A model generated the notes under the pieces. It searched no databases and was not told the DNA's origin. It saw only the letters and a program-made list of their open reading frames with translations. A stretch of DNA of 64,000 nt from contig NZ_CYSR01000031.1 in assembly GCF_001458395.1 (NCBI RefSeq), forward strand, positions 248,001 to 312,000, read 5' to 3'. How positions within the stretch are numbered: the stretch's first letter is position 1; the number at the start of each line of letters is the position of its first letter. The stretch comes from Leisingera aquaemixtae (GTDB lineage Bacteria > Pseudomonadota > Alphaproteobacteria > Rhodobacterales > Rhodobacteraceae). Below, one piece after another: positions 44,290 to 53,678 of the stretch. Both the position numbers and the translations under genes were made by a program.

Positions 44290-45879
44290 ATGACCGACCT
44301 TCACCCCGTACGCCGTGCGCTGCTTTCCGTATCCGACAAGACCGGCCTGATCGAGCTGGGCAGGGCGCTGGATGCGCGCGGTGTCGAACTGCTGTCCACC
44401 GGCGGCTCCGCCAAGGCGCTGCGCGACGCGGGGCTGACTGTGAAAGACGTCTCCGAAGTGACCGGGTTTCCGGAAATGATGGACGGCCGCGTGAAGACCC
44501 TGCACCCGATGGTGCATGGCGGCCTGCTGGCCCTTCGGGACAATGACACCCACGTCGCCGCAATGCAGGAACATGGCATCGGCGCCATCGACCTTCTGGT
44601 TGTGAACCTTTACCCGTTCGAGGCGGCGCTGGCACGTGGCGCAGGTTACGATGAGATGATCGAAAACATCGACATCGGCGGCCCGGCGATGATCCGTGCA
44701 GCCTCCAAAAACCACTTGTTCGTCAACGTGGTGACCGATGTCCAGGATTATGAGGCGCTCTTGGCGGAGCTCGACAACAACGGCGGCCAGACGTCCTATG
44801 CCTTCCGTCAGCGGCTGGCCCAGACCGCCTATGCCCGCACTGCGGCGTATGATGCGGCTGTGTCGAACTGGATGGCATCCGCGCTGGAGGAAAAGACCCC
44901 GCGCCGCCGCGCCTTTGCCGGTGAGCTGAAGCAAACCCTGCGCTATGGCGAGAACAGCCACCAGGAGGCGGCTTTTTACACCGATGGCACGAACCGTCCG
45001 GGCGTTGCCACAGCGGTTCAGCTGCAGGGCAAGGAACTGAGCTACAACAACATCAACGACACCGATGCGGCGTATGAACTGGTGGCGGAATTCGATCCGG
45101 CTGAAGGCCCGGCCGTCGCCATCATCAAACACGCCAACCCCTGCGGCGTCGCCAAGGGCGCCACTTTGTCCGAGGCCTATCAGAAGGCATTTGACTGCGA
45201 CCGCACCTCGGCGTTTGGCGGCATCGTGGCGCTGAACCAGCCGCTGGACGCGGAGACCGCCGCCAAGATCACCGAGATCTTCACCGAGGTGGTGATCGCG
45301 CCGGGGGCGTCTGACGAAGCCAAGGAAATCTTTGCCGCCAAGAAGAACCTGCGCCTGCTGCTGACCGAGGGCCTGCCGGATCCGCGCAAACCCATCGTGG
45401 CCTACAAGCAAGTGGCCGGCGGTATGCTGGTGCAGGACAAGGACGTCGGCTATGTCGGCATGGAGGACCTGAAAGTGGTGACCGAGAAGGCGCCCTCTGA
45501 TGCGCAGATGCAGGACCTGCTGTTTGCCTGGAAAGTTGCCAAGCACGTCAAATCCAACGCCATCGTCTACGTGAAGGACAACGCAACCGTCGGTGTGGGC
45601 GCGGGCCAGATGAGCCGCCTGGACAGCGCCAATGTGGCGGCTTCCAAGGCAGGCCGCATGGCCGCTGAACTGGGCCTGGAGGAAAGCCTGGCCAGGGGCT
45701 GTGCCGTGGCTTCGGATGCGTTTTTCCCCTTCCCGGACGGCCTGCTGGAAGCGGCAGCCGCGGGCGGTGCCTGCGTGATCCAGCCGGGCGGCTCGATGCG
45801 CGATGACGAGGTGATCAAGGCAGCCGACGAGAAAGGCCTCGCCATGGTCTTTACCGGCATGCGCCACTTCCGCCACTAA
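44290..45879 (+). CDS. purH: Bifunctional AICAR formyltransferase / IMP cyclohydrolase
   Basis: PurH performs the last two steps of IMP synthesis. The N-terminal MGS-like IMP cyclohydrolase domain (about 1-195) starts [18 protein letters not shown] and contains [15 protein letters not shown]; the C-terminal transformylase includes [12 protein letters not shown] with the catalytic lysine-histidine pair and [20 protein letters not shown]. Length is 529 residues. The ATG at 44290 lies 25 bases after the heparinase-like stop, and lspA starts 16 bases later, so these genes form one operon. Confidence 0.97.
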   Translation: MTDLHPVRRALLSVSDKTGLIELGRALDARGVELLSTGGSAKALRDAGLTVKDVSEVTGFPEMMDGRVKTLHPMVHGGLLALRDNDTHVAAMQEHGIGAIDLLVVNLYPFEAALARGAGYDEMIENIDIGGPAMIRAASKNHLFVNVVTDVQDYEALLAELDNNGGQTSYAFRQRLAQTAYARTAAYDAAVSNWMASALEEKTPRRRAFAGELKQTLRYGENSHQEAAFYTDGTNRPGVATAVQLQGKELSYNNINDTDAAYELVAEFDPAEGPAVAIIKHANPCGVAKGATLSEAYQKAFDCDRTSAFGGIVALNQPLDAETAAKITEIFTEVVIAPGASDEAKEIFAAKKNLRLLLTEGLPDPRKPIVAYKQVAGGMLVQDKDVGYVGMEDLKVVTEKAPSDAQMQDLLFAWKVAKHVKSNAIVYVKDNATVGVGAGQMSRLDSANVAASKAGRMAAELGLEESLARGCAVASDAFFPFPDGLLEAAAAGGACVIQPGGSMRDDEVIKAADEKGLAMVFTGMRHFRH

Positions 45880-45895
45880 ACCGGGCAGTTAAGAC

Positions 45896-46378
45896 ATGGC
45901 AGCACGTTGGATGATCTGGGGCGCGGCCCTTTCGTTCCTGGCGGATCAAGCCAGCAAATACCTGGTGATTCACTGGATGGGGCTGGACCAGCGCCACCGG
46001 ATCGACGTGCTGCCGCCATTCCTCAACTTCCGCTACGGCGAGAACACCGGTATCAATTTCGGCCTGTTCGGCGGCGGGGATGAGGCCGCGCGCTGGATTC
46101 TGATCGCCCTGTCGGCGGTGATCTGCGTGGTTCTTGCGGTGTGGGTCTGCCGCGGTCAGGACAAGTCCCGGGGCATGCAGCTGTCGGCCGGGCTGGTGAT
46201 CGGCGGCGCGCTGGGAAATGTCGCCGACCGGCTGCTTTACGGCTATGTGCTGGATTTTCTGAACACGTCCTGCTGCGGCATCCAGAATCCTTTTGTGTTC
46301 AATGTCGCCGATATCTTTATCTTCGCGGGTGCTGCGGGGCTGATTTTCTTTGACGGGCGCCGCAAAAAGCCTGCGTAG
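45896..46378 (+). CDS. lspA: Lipoprotein signal peptidase (signal peptidase II)
   Basis: LspA cleaves signal peptides of diacylated prolipoproteins in the inner membrane. The 160 residues make four membrane helices; the two catalytic aspartates lie in GNVADRLLYGYVLDF and PFVFNVADIFIF. The N-terminal LADQASKYLVIHWM is also typical. It is directly followed by a lipoprotein gene that would be one of its substrates. It is coupled to purH by close spacing. Confidence 0.95.
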   Translation: MAARWMIWGAALSFLADQASKYLVIHWMGLDQRHRIDVLPPFLNFRYGENTGINFGLFGGGDEAARWILIALSAVICVVLAVWVCRGQDKSRGMQLSAGLVIGGALGNVADRLLYGYVLDFLNTSCCGIQNPFVFNVADIFIFAGAAGLIFFDGRRKKPA

Positions 46379-46433
46379 ACCTTGGCAGGCAAATACGTTA
46401 AAAGCGCCAGGAAACAGGCAGGAGTTTGGGGCA

Positions 46434-46955
46434 ATGAAGATCCCGTTCGCAGTGATCATTCTGGCTGGCGCGCTGGCAGTGTCCGGCTGCGCGCAGAAGG
46501 GGCTGCGCGTCCTTCAGAAACCGGGCACCGGCCCGGATGAGTTTCTGATCCTGCCCACCAAGCCGCTGAGCGCGCCGGAAAGCTACAGCAGCTTGCCTGC
46601 GCCGACCCCCGGGGGCAGCAATCTGACGGATGTCAATCCGCAGGCCGAAGCGGTGGCTGCCCTGGGCGGCAAGCCTGGCGCTCTCGTTCCGGTCAGCGGG
46701 GTGCCGTCCGGAGACGCGGCGCTGGTCACGGCTTCCAGCCGCTATGGTGTGCAAGCCGGAGTGCGCGAGACCCTGGCGCAGGAAGACGCGAAGTTCCGTC
46801 ACCGCAACCGCCATCTTGGCCGGATCAAGATCGTGCCGGTGGACCGCTATGAGCAGCTGTACCGCAAGCAAAGCATCGACCCGTTTGCCGTCAGCGACCA
46901 GTTCCGCAGGGCAGGGGCCGCGACGCCGTCTTCGCCGCCCGAAGACGGGTCCTGA
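46434..46955 (+). CDS. DUF3035 lipoprotein
   Basis: The signal peptide MKIPFAVIILAGALAVSGC ends in a lipobox (VSGC), so the mature protein begins with a lipidated cysteine at residue 19. The mature part carries the DUF3035 pattern GPDEFLILPTKPLSAPESY and is otherwise low in predicted structure. AGGAGTTTGG precedes the ATG. The gene follows lspA and precedes the M16 peptidase pair, an arrangement conserved in the family and suggesting an outer-membrane assembly or envelope role, which remains unproven. Confidence 0.85.
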   Translation: MKIPFAVIILAGALAVSGCAQKGLRVLQKPGTGPDEFLILPTKPLSAPESYSSLPAPTPGGSNLTDVNPQAEAVAALGGKPGALVPVSGVPSGDAALVTASSRYGVQAGVRETLAQEDAKFRHRNRHLGRIKIVPVDRYEQLYRKQSIDPFAVSDQFRRAGAATPSSPPEDGS

Positions 46956-47122
46956 GCGCTCACTTTTCTGCCAGCCGGTCTTGCAAGACGCCAGCAGCCG
47001 CGTAGGTTGACAGCAGCCTTACTGCTGGCAATGGGCCGCGAATTGTGGCTGCAATGAACAAAAGAGCAGTAACCGCATCCCGCCGGGCAATGGCAGGAGT
47101 GCAGAAAATTGGAGGATGCCAG

Positions 47123-48466
47123 ATGATCCAAAGGGTCACATTGGCCGCCGCGGCGCTGAGTGCTGCCTTGTCCGGCCCCCTGCAGGCCGAAGACGAGGCG
47201 GTGACCGCGTTCACCCTGGAAAATGGCATGGACGTTGTCGTAATCGAGGACCACCGGGCGCCGGTGGTGCAGCAAATGGTCTGGTACCGGGCCGGCTCCG
47301 CGGATGAGCCGCCGGGTCAATCGGGTGTCGCCCATTTCTTGGAGCATCTGCTGTTCAAGGGCACAGACAAGCTGGCGCCGGGCGAATTGTCCGCCACGGT
47401 GCGGGCAAATGGCGGCCAGGACAACGCTTTCACCAGCTATGATTACACTGCCTATTTCCAGCGTGTCGCCGCCGACCGGCTGGAGCTGATGATGCAGATG
47501 GAAAGCGACCGCATGACGAACCTCCGCCTCAGCGAGGAGGATATCGTCACCGAGCGCGAGGTCATTCTGGAAGAGCGCAACCAGCGCACAGACAATGATC
47601 CGGTGGCGCTGTTCCGCGAGCAGCTGCAAGCGGTGCAGTACCTCAATCACCGTTACGGACAGCCGGTGATCGGCTGGCGGCACGAGATGGAAAGCCTGGA
47701 TATGGAGGACGCGCTGTCCTTCTATCAAACCTATTACGCGCCCAACAATGCCATCCTGGTTGTCTCCGGCGATGTGCAGCCTGATGCGGTGAAAGCGCTT
47801 GCCGAACAGTATTACGGCGTGATTCCGGCCAACCCGGATCTGCCGGAGCGCTTCCGCAGCCAGGAGCCGCCGCAAACAGCGGCCCGCCGCCTGACATTCA
47901 AGGACCCGCGCGTGGCGCAGCCCTATGTGCAGCGGTCCTACCTGGCACCGGAGCGCGACAGCGGCGCCCAGCAGAAAGCCGCAGCGCTGTATCTGCTGGC
48001 GGAACTCCTGGGCGGCGGCAACACTTCCTACCTGGCCAATGCGCTGCAGTTCGACCAGCAGGTCGCCGTCTACACCGGCGCCTTCTACTCCGGCAGCACA
48101 TTGGATGACACATCCTTTACCTTCTTGGTTGTCCCGGCCGAGGGGGTCAGCATGCAGGACGCCGAGACCGCGCTGGATGCCACCATCGCCCGCTTTCTGG
48201 ACGAGGGGGTGGATGAAGCCCAGCTGGAGCGGATCAAGCTGCAGCTGCGTGCGGCAGAGATCTATGACCGCGACAATGTGAACGGTATTGCCAACCGCTA
48301 TGGCCAGGCGCTGAGCATCGGGCTGACGGTGCAGGACGTGCAGGACTGGCCGAAGATCCTGCAATCGGTCACCGCGGATGAGATCATCGCCGCCGCCAAG
48401 GAAGTTTTGCGCCCGGAAACATCTGTCACCGGCTGGATGACGCGCGACCAGGAGGTAACCCAATGA
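47123..48466 (+). CDS. M16-family zinc peptidase, catalytically competent subunit
   Basis: This exported insulinase/mitochondrial-processing-peptidase-like protein has a signal peptide (MIQRVTLAAAALSAALSG, cleaved near LQA-ED) and the inverted zinc motif HFLEH in GVAHFLEHLLFKGTDK, with the distal glutamate in TEREVILEERNQRTD. Length is 447 residues. GGAGGATGCC precedes the ATG at 47123. The stop overlaps the start of a second M16 gene by four bases; active and inactive M16 subunits commonly form a heterodimer. It is likely periplasmic; the substrate is unknown. Confidence 0.93.
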   Translation: MIQRVTLAAAALSAALSGPLQAEDEAVTAFTLENGMDVVVIEDHRAPVVQQMVWYRAGSADEPPGQSGVAHFLEHLLFKGTDKLAPGELSATVRANGGQDNAFTSYDYTAYFQRVAADRLELMMQMESDRMTNLRLSEEDIVTEREVILEERNQRTDNDPVALFREQLQAVQYLNHRYGQPVIGWRHEMESLDMEDALSFYQTYYAPNNAILVVSGDVQPDAVKALAEQYYGVIPANPDLPERFRSQEPPQTAARRLTFKDPRVAQPYVQRSYLAPERDSGAQQKAAALYLLAELLGGGNTSYLANALQFDQQVAVYTGAFYSGSTLDDTSFTFLVVPAEGVSMQDAETALDATIARFLDEGVDEAQLERIKLQLRAAEIYDRDNVNGIANRYGQALSIGLTVQDVQDWPKILQSVTADEIIAAAKEVLRPETSVTGWMTRDQEVTQ

Positions 48467-49782
48467 CTCCGCTGAAATATATCGCTGCGGCACTGGTAGC
48501 CTGTTTCCTGGCCGTGCCCGCTTGGGCGGGCATCAAGATCGAGGAAGTCACCTCCCCCGGCGGGATCAAGGCCTGGCTGGTGGAAGACCACAGCATTCCC
48601 TTCTCGGCTCTTGAGCTGCGTTTTCGCGGCGGCACCTCACTGGATGCGCCGGGCAAGCGCGGCGCAGTCTACCTGATGACCGGGCTGCTGGAGGAAGGCT
48701 CCGGCGATCTGCGCGCCCAGGAATACGCCCGCGCGGTGGAGTCGCTGGCGGCGGAGTTCTCCTATGATGCGGACAAGGATTCGGTGTCCATCTCCGCCCG
48801 CTTCCTGACCGAAAACCGGGACGAGGCGATGGCGCTGCTGCGCCAGACCCTGTTTGAGCCGCGATTTGATCAGGACGCGCTGGACCGTGTGCGGGCACAG
48901 GTGCTGGCAGGCTTGCGCTCTGATGCCAAGAACCCCAACAAAATCGCTGGCGAGATGTTCTCCAAGCTGGCTTTTGGCGATCACCCCTATGGCAGCGACG
49001 GCAAGGGCACGCTGGAGACCGTTGCCGCGCTCAGCCGCCAGGACATCTTCGACGCTTACGAGGCGGTGTTTGCCCGCGACAGGCTCTATGTCAGCGCCGT
49101 TGGTGACATCACTGCCGGGGAGCTGGGCACGCTGCTGGATGATTTGCTGGGTGCGCTGCCTCCGGAGGGCGCGCCGATCCCAGGTCCGGCGGAGGTCACG
49201 ATCGAGGGCGGTGTCACCGTGGTGGATTTCGACACCCCGCAGTCGGTCGCACTGTTCGGTCAGAAGGGGATCAAGCGTGAAGACCCGGATTTCTTCACGG
49301 CCTATGTGATGAACCAGATTCTGGGCGGCGGATCTTTCGAGACCCGCCTGATGACAGAGGTGCGGGAAAAGCGCGGGCTGACCTATGGGGTCTATTCCTA
49401 CCTGGTTCCTCGGGATCTGGCAGCGGTCTACATGGGATCGGTTGCCTCCGCCAATGGCAAGATGGCCGAGGCGGTCGAGGTGATCCGGAACGAATGGCGC
49501 CGCATGGCCGAAAACGGCGTGACGGAGAAAGAACTCAAGGACGCCCAGACCTATCTGACGGGCGCTTACCCGCTGCGTTTTGACGGCAACGGCCGTATTG
49601 CCTCGATTCTGGCGGGCATGCAGATGGACCATCTGCCGATCAGCTATGTGGAGACCCGCAACGACCGGATCAACGCAGTCAGCCTGGAGGACGTGAACCG
49701 CTTTGCAGCGGAGTTCCTGGAGCCCGAGGGGCTGCAGTTCGTCATCGCTGGCCGCCCGGAAGGCCTGGAAACAACGAACTGA
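48463..49782 (+). CDS. M16-family peptidase-like protein, catalytically inactive subunit
   Basis: The signal peptide MTPLKYIAAALVACFLAVPA is followed by two M16 half-domains, 439 residues in total. At the place of the zinc motif it reads AVYLMTGLLEEG, so both histidines are gone, as in the alpha-subunit-like partners of bacterial M16 pairs. The second half keeps the glycine-rich loop (ILGGGSFETRLMTEVREKRG) that contacts substrate in heterodimers. Its ATG overlaps the upstream stop (ATGA), implying matched synthesis. Confidence 0.92.
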   Translation: MTPLKYIAAALVACFLAVPAWAGIKIEEVTSPGGIKAWLVEDHSIPFSALELRFRGGTSLDAPGKRGAVYLMTGLLEEGSGDLRAQEYARAVESLAAEFSYDADKDSVSISARFLTENRDEAMALLRQTLFEPRFDQDALDRVRAQVLAGLRSDAKNPNKIAGEMFSKLAFGDHPYGSDGKGTLETVAALSRQDIFDAYEAVFARDRLYVSAVGDITAGELGTLLDDLLGALPPEGAPIPGPAEVTIEGGVTVVDFDTPQSVALFGQKGIKREDPDFFTAYVMNQILGGGSFETRLMTEVREKRGLTYGVYSYLVPRDLAAVYMGSVASANGKMAEAVEVIRNEWRRMAENGVTEKELKDAQTYLTGAYPLRFDGNGRIASILAGMQMDHLPISYVETRNDRINAVSLEDVNRFAAEFLEPEGLQFVIAGRPEGLETTN

Positions 49783-50048
49783 TTTCCTGCCGGGCGGGGT
49801 GCGGCCCCGCCCGTTTGCAGTGCGAGGCCGCGGCCGCATGGCCGCAAGGCGTGCCGCCGCCCATTGCGGCGGGGTCCACTGCTTTCCCTTTCAATTTCCC
49901 ACAAACTCATGTATGGGCGGGCCTATCTGAGACGATGTGCCCAGGCCCCGGCACGCGAAAGAAAGATAAGTGGGGCCGGCGGCAATGGGGCCGCCACGCA
50001 AACGGGAGACCCGGAGGGCCGGGAGTGCTCCCTTTTAGGATACGCTAG

Positions 50049-52184
50049 ATGTTTAACGTTACGAAGAAATCGATGCAGTGGGGCGAGGAAACGCTCACAC
50101 TGGAAACCGGCAAGGTTGCCCGCCAGGCTGATGGCTCCGTGATTGCCACCCTGGGCGAAACCTCGGTCATGGCCAACGTGACCTTTGCCCGTCAGCAGAA
50201 GCCCGGCCAGGACTTCTTCCCGCTGACCGTGCACTACCAGGAAAAATACTACGCTGCGGGCAAAGTGCCCGGCGGCTTCTTCAAGCGCGAAGCGCGCCCG
50301 ACCGAAAAAGAAACCCTGACCGCGCGTCTGATCGACCGTCCGATCCGCCCGCTGTTCGTCCCCGGCTTCAAGAACGAAGTGCTGGTGATGTGCACCGTGC
50401 TGAGCCACGACCTGGTCAATGACCCGGACATCGTCGCAATGATCGCGGCCTCCGCTGCGCTGACCATCTCCGGCGCGCCGTTCATGGGCCCGATCGCCGG
50501 CGCCCGCGTCGGCTTCGTTGATGGCGAATACGTGCTGAACCCGACCGTCGACGACATGCAGGACCTGCGCCTCAACCCCGAGCAGCGCCTGGACCTGGTT
50601 GTGGCCGGCACTAAGAACGCTGTGATGATGGTGGAATCGGAAGCTTATGAGCTGACCGAAGCCGAGATGCTGGGCGCGGTGAACTTCGCGCATGAGCAGA
50701 TCCAGCCGGTGATCGACCTGATCATCTCGCTGGCCGAAGAGACCGCGAAAGAGCCCTTTGACTTCCAGGCGCCGGACTACTCCGAGCTGTACGAAGCTGT
50801 TAAGGCCGCCGGCGAAGAGCAGATGCGCGCCGCATTCGCGATCACCGACAAGCAGGAGCGCACCGCCGCTGTTGCCGCTGCCCGCGAGACCATCAAGGCA
50901 GCGCTGACTGAAGACCAGTTGGAAGACGCCAACCTTGGCTCTGCCATGAAGAAGCTGGAAGCCGGCATCCTGCGCGGCGACGTGGTCAAGGGCGGCAAGC
51001 GGATCGACGGCCGTGACACCACCACCGTGCGCCAGATCGTTGCTGAAACCGGCCTGCTGCCGCGCACCCATGGCTCCGCCCTGTTCACCCGCGGCGAGAC
51101 CCAGGGCCTGGTCGTGACCACGCTGGGCACCGGCGACGATGAGCAGTTCATCGACGCGCTGCACGGCAACTTCAAATCCAACTTCCTGCTGCACTACAAC
51201 TTCCCGCCGTACTCGGTTGGCGAAGTGGGCCGTGTCGGCTCCCCGGGCCGCCGCGAAATCGGCCACGGCAAGCTGGCCTGGCGCGCGCTGCAGGCGGTTC
51301 TGCCGGCGCCGACCGACTTCCCCTACACCATTCGCGTGGTGTCGGAGATCACCGAATCCAACGGCTCCTCTTCGATGGCTTCCGTCTGCGGCGGCTCGCT
51401 GTCGATGATGGACGCGGGCGTGCCGCTGAAGGCACCGGTTGCCGGTGTGGCGATGGGCCTGATCCTGGAAGACGACGGCTCCTACGCGGTGCTGACAGAC
51501 ATCCTGGGCGACGAGGATCACCTCGGCGACATGGACTTCAAGGTGGCGGGTACCGAAAACGGCATCACCTCGCTGCAGATGGACATCAAGGTTGCCGGCA
51601 TCACCCCGGAAATCATGGAGAAAGCCCTGGCCCAGGCCAAGGATGGCCGTCTGCACATCCTGAACGAGATGGGCAAGGCGCTGTCCGAGACCAACGAGTT
51701 CTCGGTCCACGCCCCGCGCATTGAGACCATGCAGATCCCGACCGACAAGATCCGCGAAGTGATCGGTTCCGGCGGCAAGGTGATCCGCGAGATCGTCGAA
51801 GTGTCCGGCGCAAAGGTCGACATCAACGACGACGGCGTGATCAAGATCGCCAGCCCGAACGGCGACGCCATCCAGAAGGCCTATGACATGATCTATTCGA
51901 TCGTGGCAGAGCCGGAAGAAGGCCAGGTGTATACCGGCAAGGTCGTGAAGATCGTGGACTTCGGCGCGTTCGTGAACTTCTTCGGCAAGCGCGACGGTCT
52001 GGTGCATGTCTCCCAGATCGAAAACCGCCGCCTGAACCATCCTTCGGACGTTCTGAAGGAAGGCCAGGAAGTGAAGGTCAAGCTGCTGGGCTTTGACGAC
52101 CGCGGCAAGGTTCGCCTGTCGATGAAAGTTGTCGACCAGGAAACCGGCGAAGAAATCAAGAAAGAGGAAGCTGCTGAAGGCTAA
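50049..52184 (+). CDS. pnp: Polyribonucleotide nucleotidyltransferase (PNPase)
   Basis: PNPase degrades RNA 3' to 5' by phosphorolysis as a trimer and is a degradosome component. Two RNase PH domains (about 1-230 and 310-545), with the FFRREARP-like [20 protein letters not shown] and the second-core [15 protein letters not shown], are followed by a KH domain ([20 protein letters not shown]) and an S1 domain ([20 protein letters not shown]). Length is 711 residues. The 266-base leader has several GC-rich hairpins, including GGGAG-TG-CTCCC followed by TTTT (50021-50036), a possible autoregulatory target. rpsO, its usual upstream neighbour, is 11 kb away. Confidence 0.97.
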   Translation: MFNVTKKSMQWGEETLTLETGKVARQADGSVIATLGETSVMANVTFARQQKPGQDFFPLTVHYQEKYYAAGKVPGGFFKREARPTEKETLTARLIDRPIRPLFVPGFKNEVLVMCTVLSHDLVNDPDIVAMIAASAALTISGAPFMGPIAGARVGFVDGEYVLNPTVDDMQDLRLNPEQRLDLVVAGTKNAVMMVESEAYELTEAEMLGAVNFAHEQIQPVIDLIISLAEETAKEPFDFQAPDYSELYEAVKAAGEEQMRAAFAITDKQERTAAVAAARETIKAALTEDQLEDANLGSAMKKLEAGILRGDVVKGGKRIDGRDTTTVRQIVAETGLLPRTHGSALFTRGETQGLVVTTLGTGDDEQFIDALHGNFKSNFLLHYNFPPYSVGEVGRVGSPGRREIGHGKLAWRALQAVLPAPTDFPYTIRVVSEITESNGSSSMASVCGGSLSMMDAGVPLKAPVAGVAMGLILEDDGSYAVLTDILGDEDHLGDMDFKVAGTENGITSLQMDIKVAGITPEIMEKALAQAKDGRLHILNEMGKALSETNEFSVHAPRIETMQIPTDKIREVIGSGGKVIREIVEVSGAKVDINDDGVIKIASPNGDAIQKAYDMIYSIVAEPEEGQVYTGKVVKIVDFGAFVNFFGKRDGLVHVSQIENRRLNHPSDVLKEGQEVKVKLLGFDDRGKVRLSMKVVDQETGEEIKKEEAAEG

Positions 52185-52203
52185 GGCCTGAAAGAGCTTC
52201 CGG

Positions 52204-52235
52204 ACGGGTCCCGGCTGCAAGGCCGGAACCCGTTT
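52204..52235 (+). terminator. Rho-independent terminator of pnp
   Basis: ACGGGT-CCCGGC and GCCGG-A-ACCCGT form an imperfect stem of about 11 pairs with a TGCAAG loop and a short TTTCC tail. Confidence 0.65.
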
Positions 52236-52382
52236 CCTCTGTCCGCTGCCGCTGCTCCCTCCGGGCAGGTGCCCGGACCCGGCGCACAAGGCACTGCGCT
52301 TTCCGGTTCTTACGCTGCTCCGCTTGCGCTGAAGCCACACAGGAGCGATGGCCGGTCTATTCAAAACTCAGCTGGAGATCCC

Positions 52383-53678
52383 ATGCGTCCGCTCTTTTAC
52401 GATTTGACCGAGCTGCTGTATCTGTCTCACGGGTTTAAAACGTACTACGGTATCGCCAAGGTCGTCGCAGAGGGCGCCAAGGAGGCCTTCCGGGCTGATA
52501 ACGGCACCCGGTTTGTTGCGTATTCTCAAGGGCATGACGCGTTTTTTGAGGTTTTCCCGAAATATGACGATACCGCTGAGGGCGGGATCGACCTGAATGT
52601 GCCGAATTCCGGCAAGCCATACTTCATGCGCCGGATTCACAACCGCAAGAAAAAGAAGGCTCTGCACTACATTGCCCCCTTCGTGTTCGGTGTTGTCGAC
52701 TTGATAGAGCGCTCCCGCTGGGCGCTGAGCGGCGCTGACAATCCGATTGTGTCCCTGGATGGCGGGGCCTGGGTCAGCTGCGGGCGGCCCAAGCTGATCA
52801 TTCACCCGATCAAGCATCTGCAAAAGCTGGACGTGGAAATCCACGTGCTGATTCACGATATGATCCCGCTGCATGACTTCAAACGCGGTGGTGCGCCGGA
52901 CTTTTCCAGCTCTTTCCTAGGCGACAACCAGTGGCTGCTGGAAAACGCGGACCATGTCATCGGTAATTCGCAATTCACTATCGACGATGCCAAGGACTTT
53001 GCCAGCCAGGGCATTCTTCCGGAGCTTAAGCGCACCTCAGTTGCGCCGCTGGTGCATGAACTGCGCGCCGGGGATGAAGAGCAGTCGGTGGAACTCCCCG
53101 AACGCCCCTATTTCCTGATGGTCGGCACGATGCTGGGCCGCAAGAACCTGGATGTGGTTCTGAATGCGATGAACCTGATCGCCAAGCGGGGCGAGACGCC
53201 GCCGCTGCTTGTGCTGGCCGGCAAACGGCGCCACCGCACGATGGACTACCTCGACAAGGAGGAAATGGCGCTGGTCAAACCGCATGTCCTGCAGCTCGAC
53301 ACGCCGAATCAAAGCGATCTGGTACGGCTGTACGAAGCCTCGCAGGGGGTGATCCTGCCGTCCCGCATCGAAGGCTGGGGGCTTCCTGCCGGCGAAGCGC
53401 TGTGGGCCGGTGTTCCGGCAGTTTGCGCGGACATTCCGGTGATGCACGAGGTTTGCGGCGATCTGGGCCTGTATTTCGGTGCGGATGATCCGGGAACCCT
53501 TGCGGGCCATATGCAGCGTCTGACGCAGGATCCGGCATTTGCTGCAGAGTGGCGGGCGAAGATCGCGGCGAACCGCGACCGGCTGCGCACCTGGCGGGAC
53601 TTCGGCCAGGACCTGCTGGCCAATGTCGCCGCCAATTCCGAGCCCGCCCGCCCTCAGTCGGTTTCGTTGCGGGCGTAA
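52383..53678 (+). CDS. Glycosyltransferase family 4-like (GT1/GT4 superfamily)
   Basis: A GT-B enzyme of 431 residues. The C-terminal nucleotide-sugar domain includes FLMVGTMLGRKNLDVVLNAM and the E-x7-E motif in PSRIEGWGLPAGEALWAGVP. The N-terminal acceptor domain has IHDMIPLHDFKRGG. It is predicted to move a hexose, possibly mannose given the neighbouring manC, onto a polysaccharide or lipid. GGAGATCCC precedes the ATG. It overlaps manC tail to tail by 25 bases. No polysaccharide export genes are in view. Confidence 0.87.
   Translation: MRPLFYDLTELLYLSHGFKTYYGIAKVVAEGAKEAFRADNGTRFVAYSQGHDAFFEVFPKYDDTAEGGIDLNVPNSGKPYFMRRIHNRKKKKALHYIAPFVFGVVDLIERSRWALSGADNPIVSLDGGAWVSCGRPKLIIHPIKHLQKLDVEIHVLIHDMIPLHDFKRGGAPDFSSSFLGDNQWLLENADHVIGNSQFTIDDAKDFASQGILPELKRTSVAPLVHELRAGDEEQSVELPERPYFLMVGTMLGRKNLDVVLNAMNLIAKRGETPPLLVLAGKRRHRTMDYLDKEEMALVKPHVLQLDTPNQSDLVRLYEASQGVILPSRIEGWGLPAGEALWAGVPAVCADIPVMHEVCGDLGLYFGADDPGTLAGHMQRLTQDPAFAAEWRAKIAANRDRLRTWRDFGQDLLANVAANSEPARPQSVSLRA

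Noticed and set aside
49923-52364. Minus-strand open frame of about 800 codons opposite pnp
   Set aside because: It mirrors the pnp coding frame, is rich in H, D, Q and R as expected from reverse-reading GC-rich codons, and resembles no protein. The same applies to long frames opposite dnaA, serA, purH, ubiB and the M16 gene.
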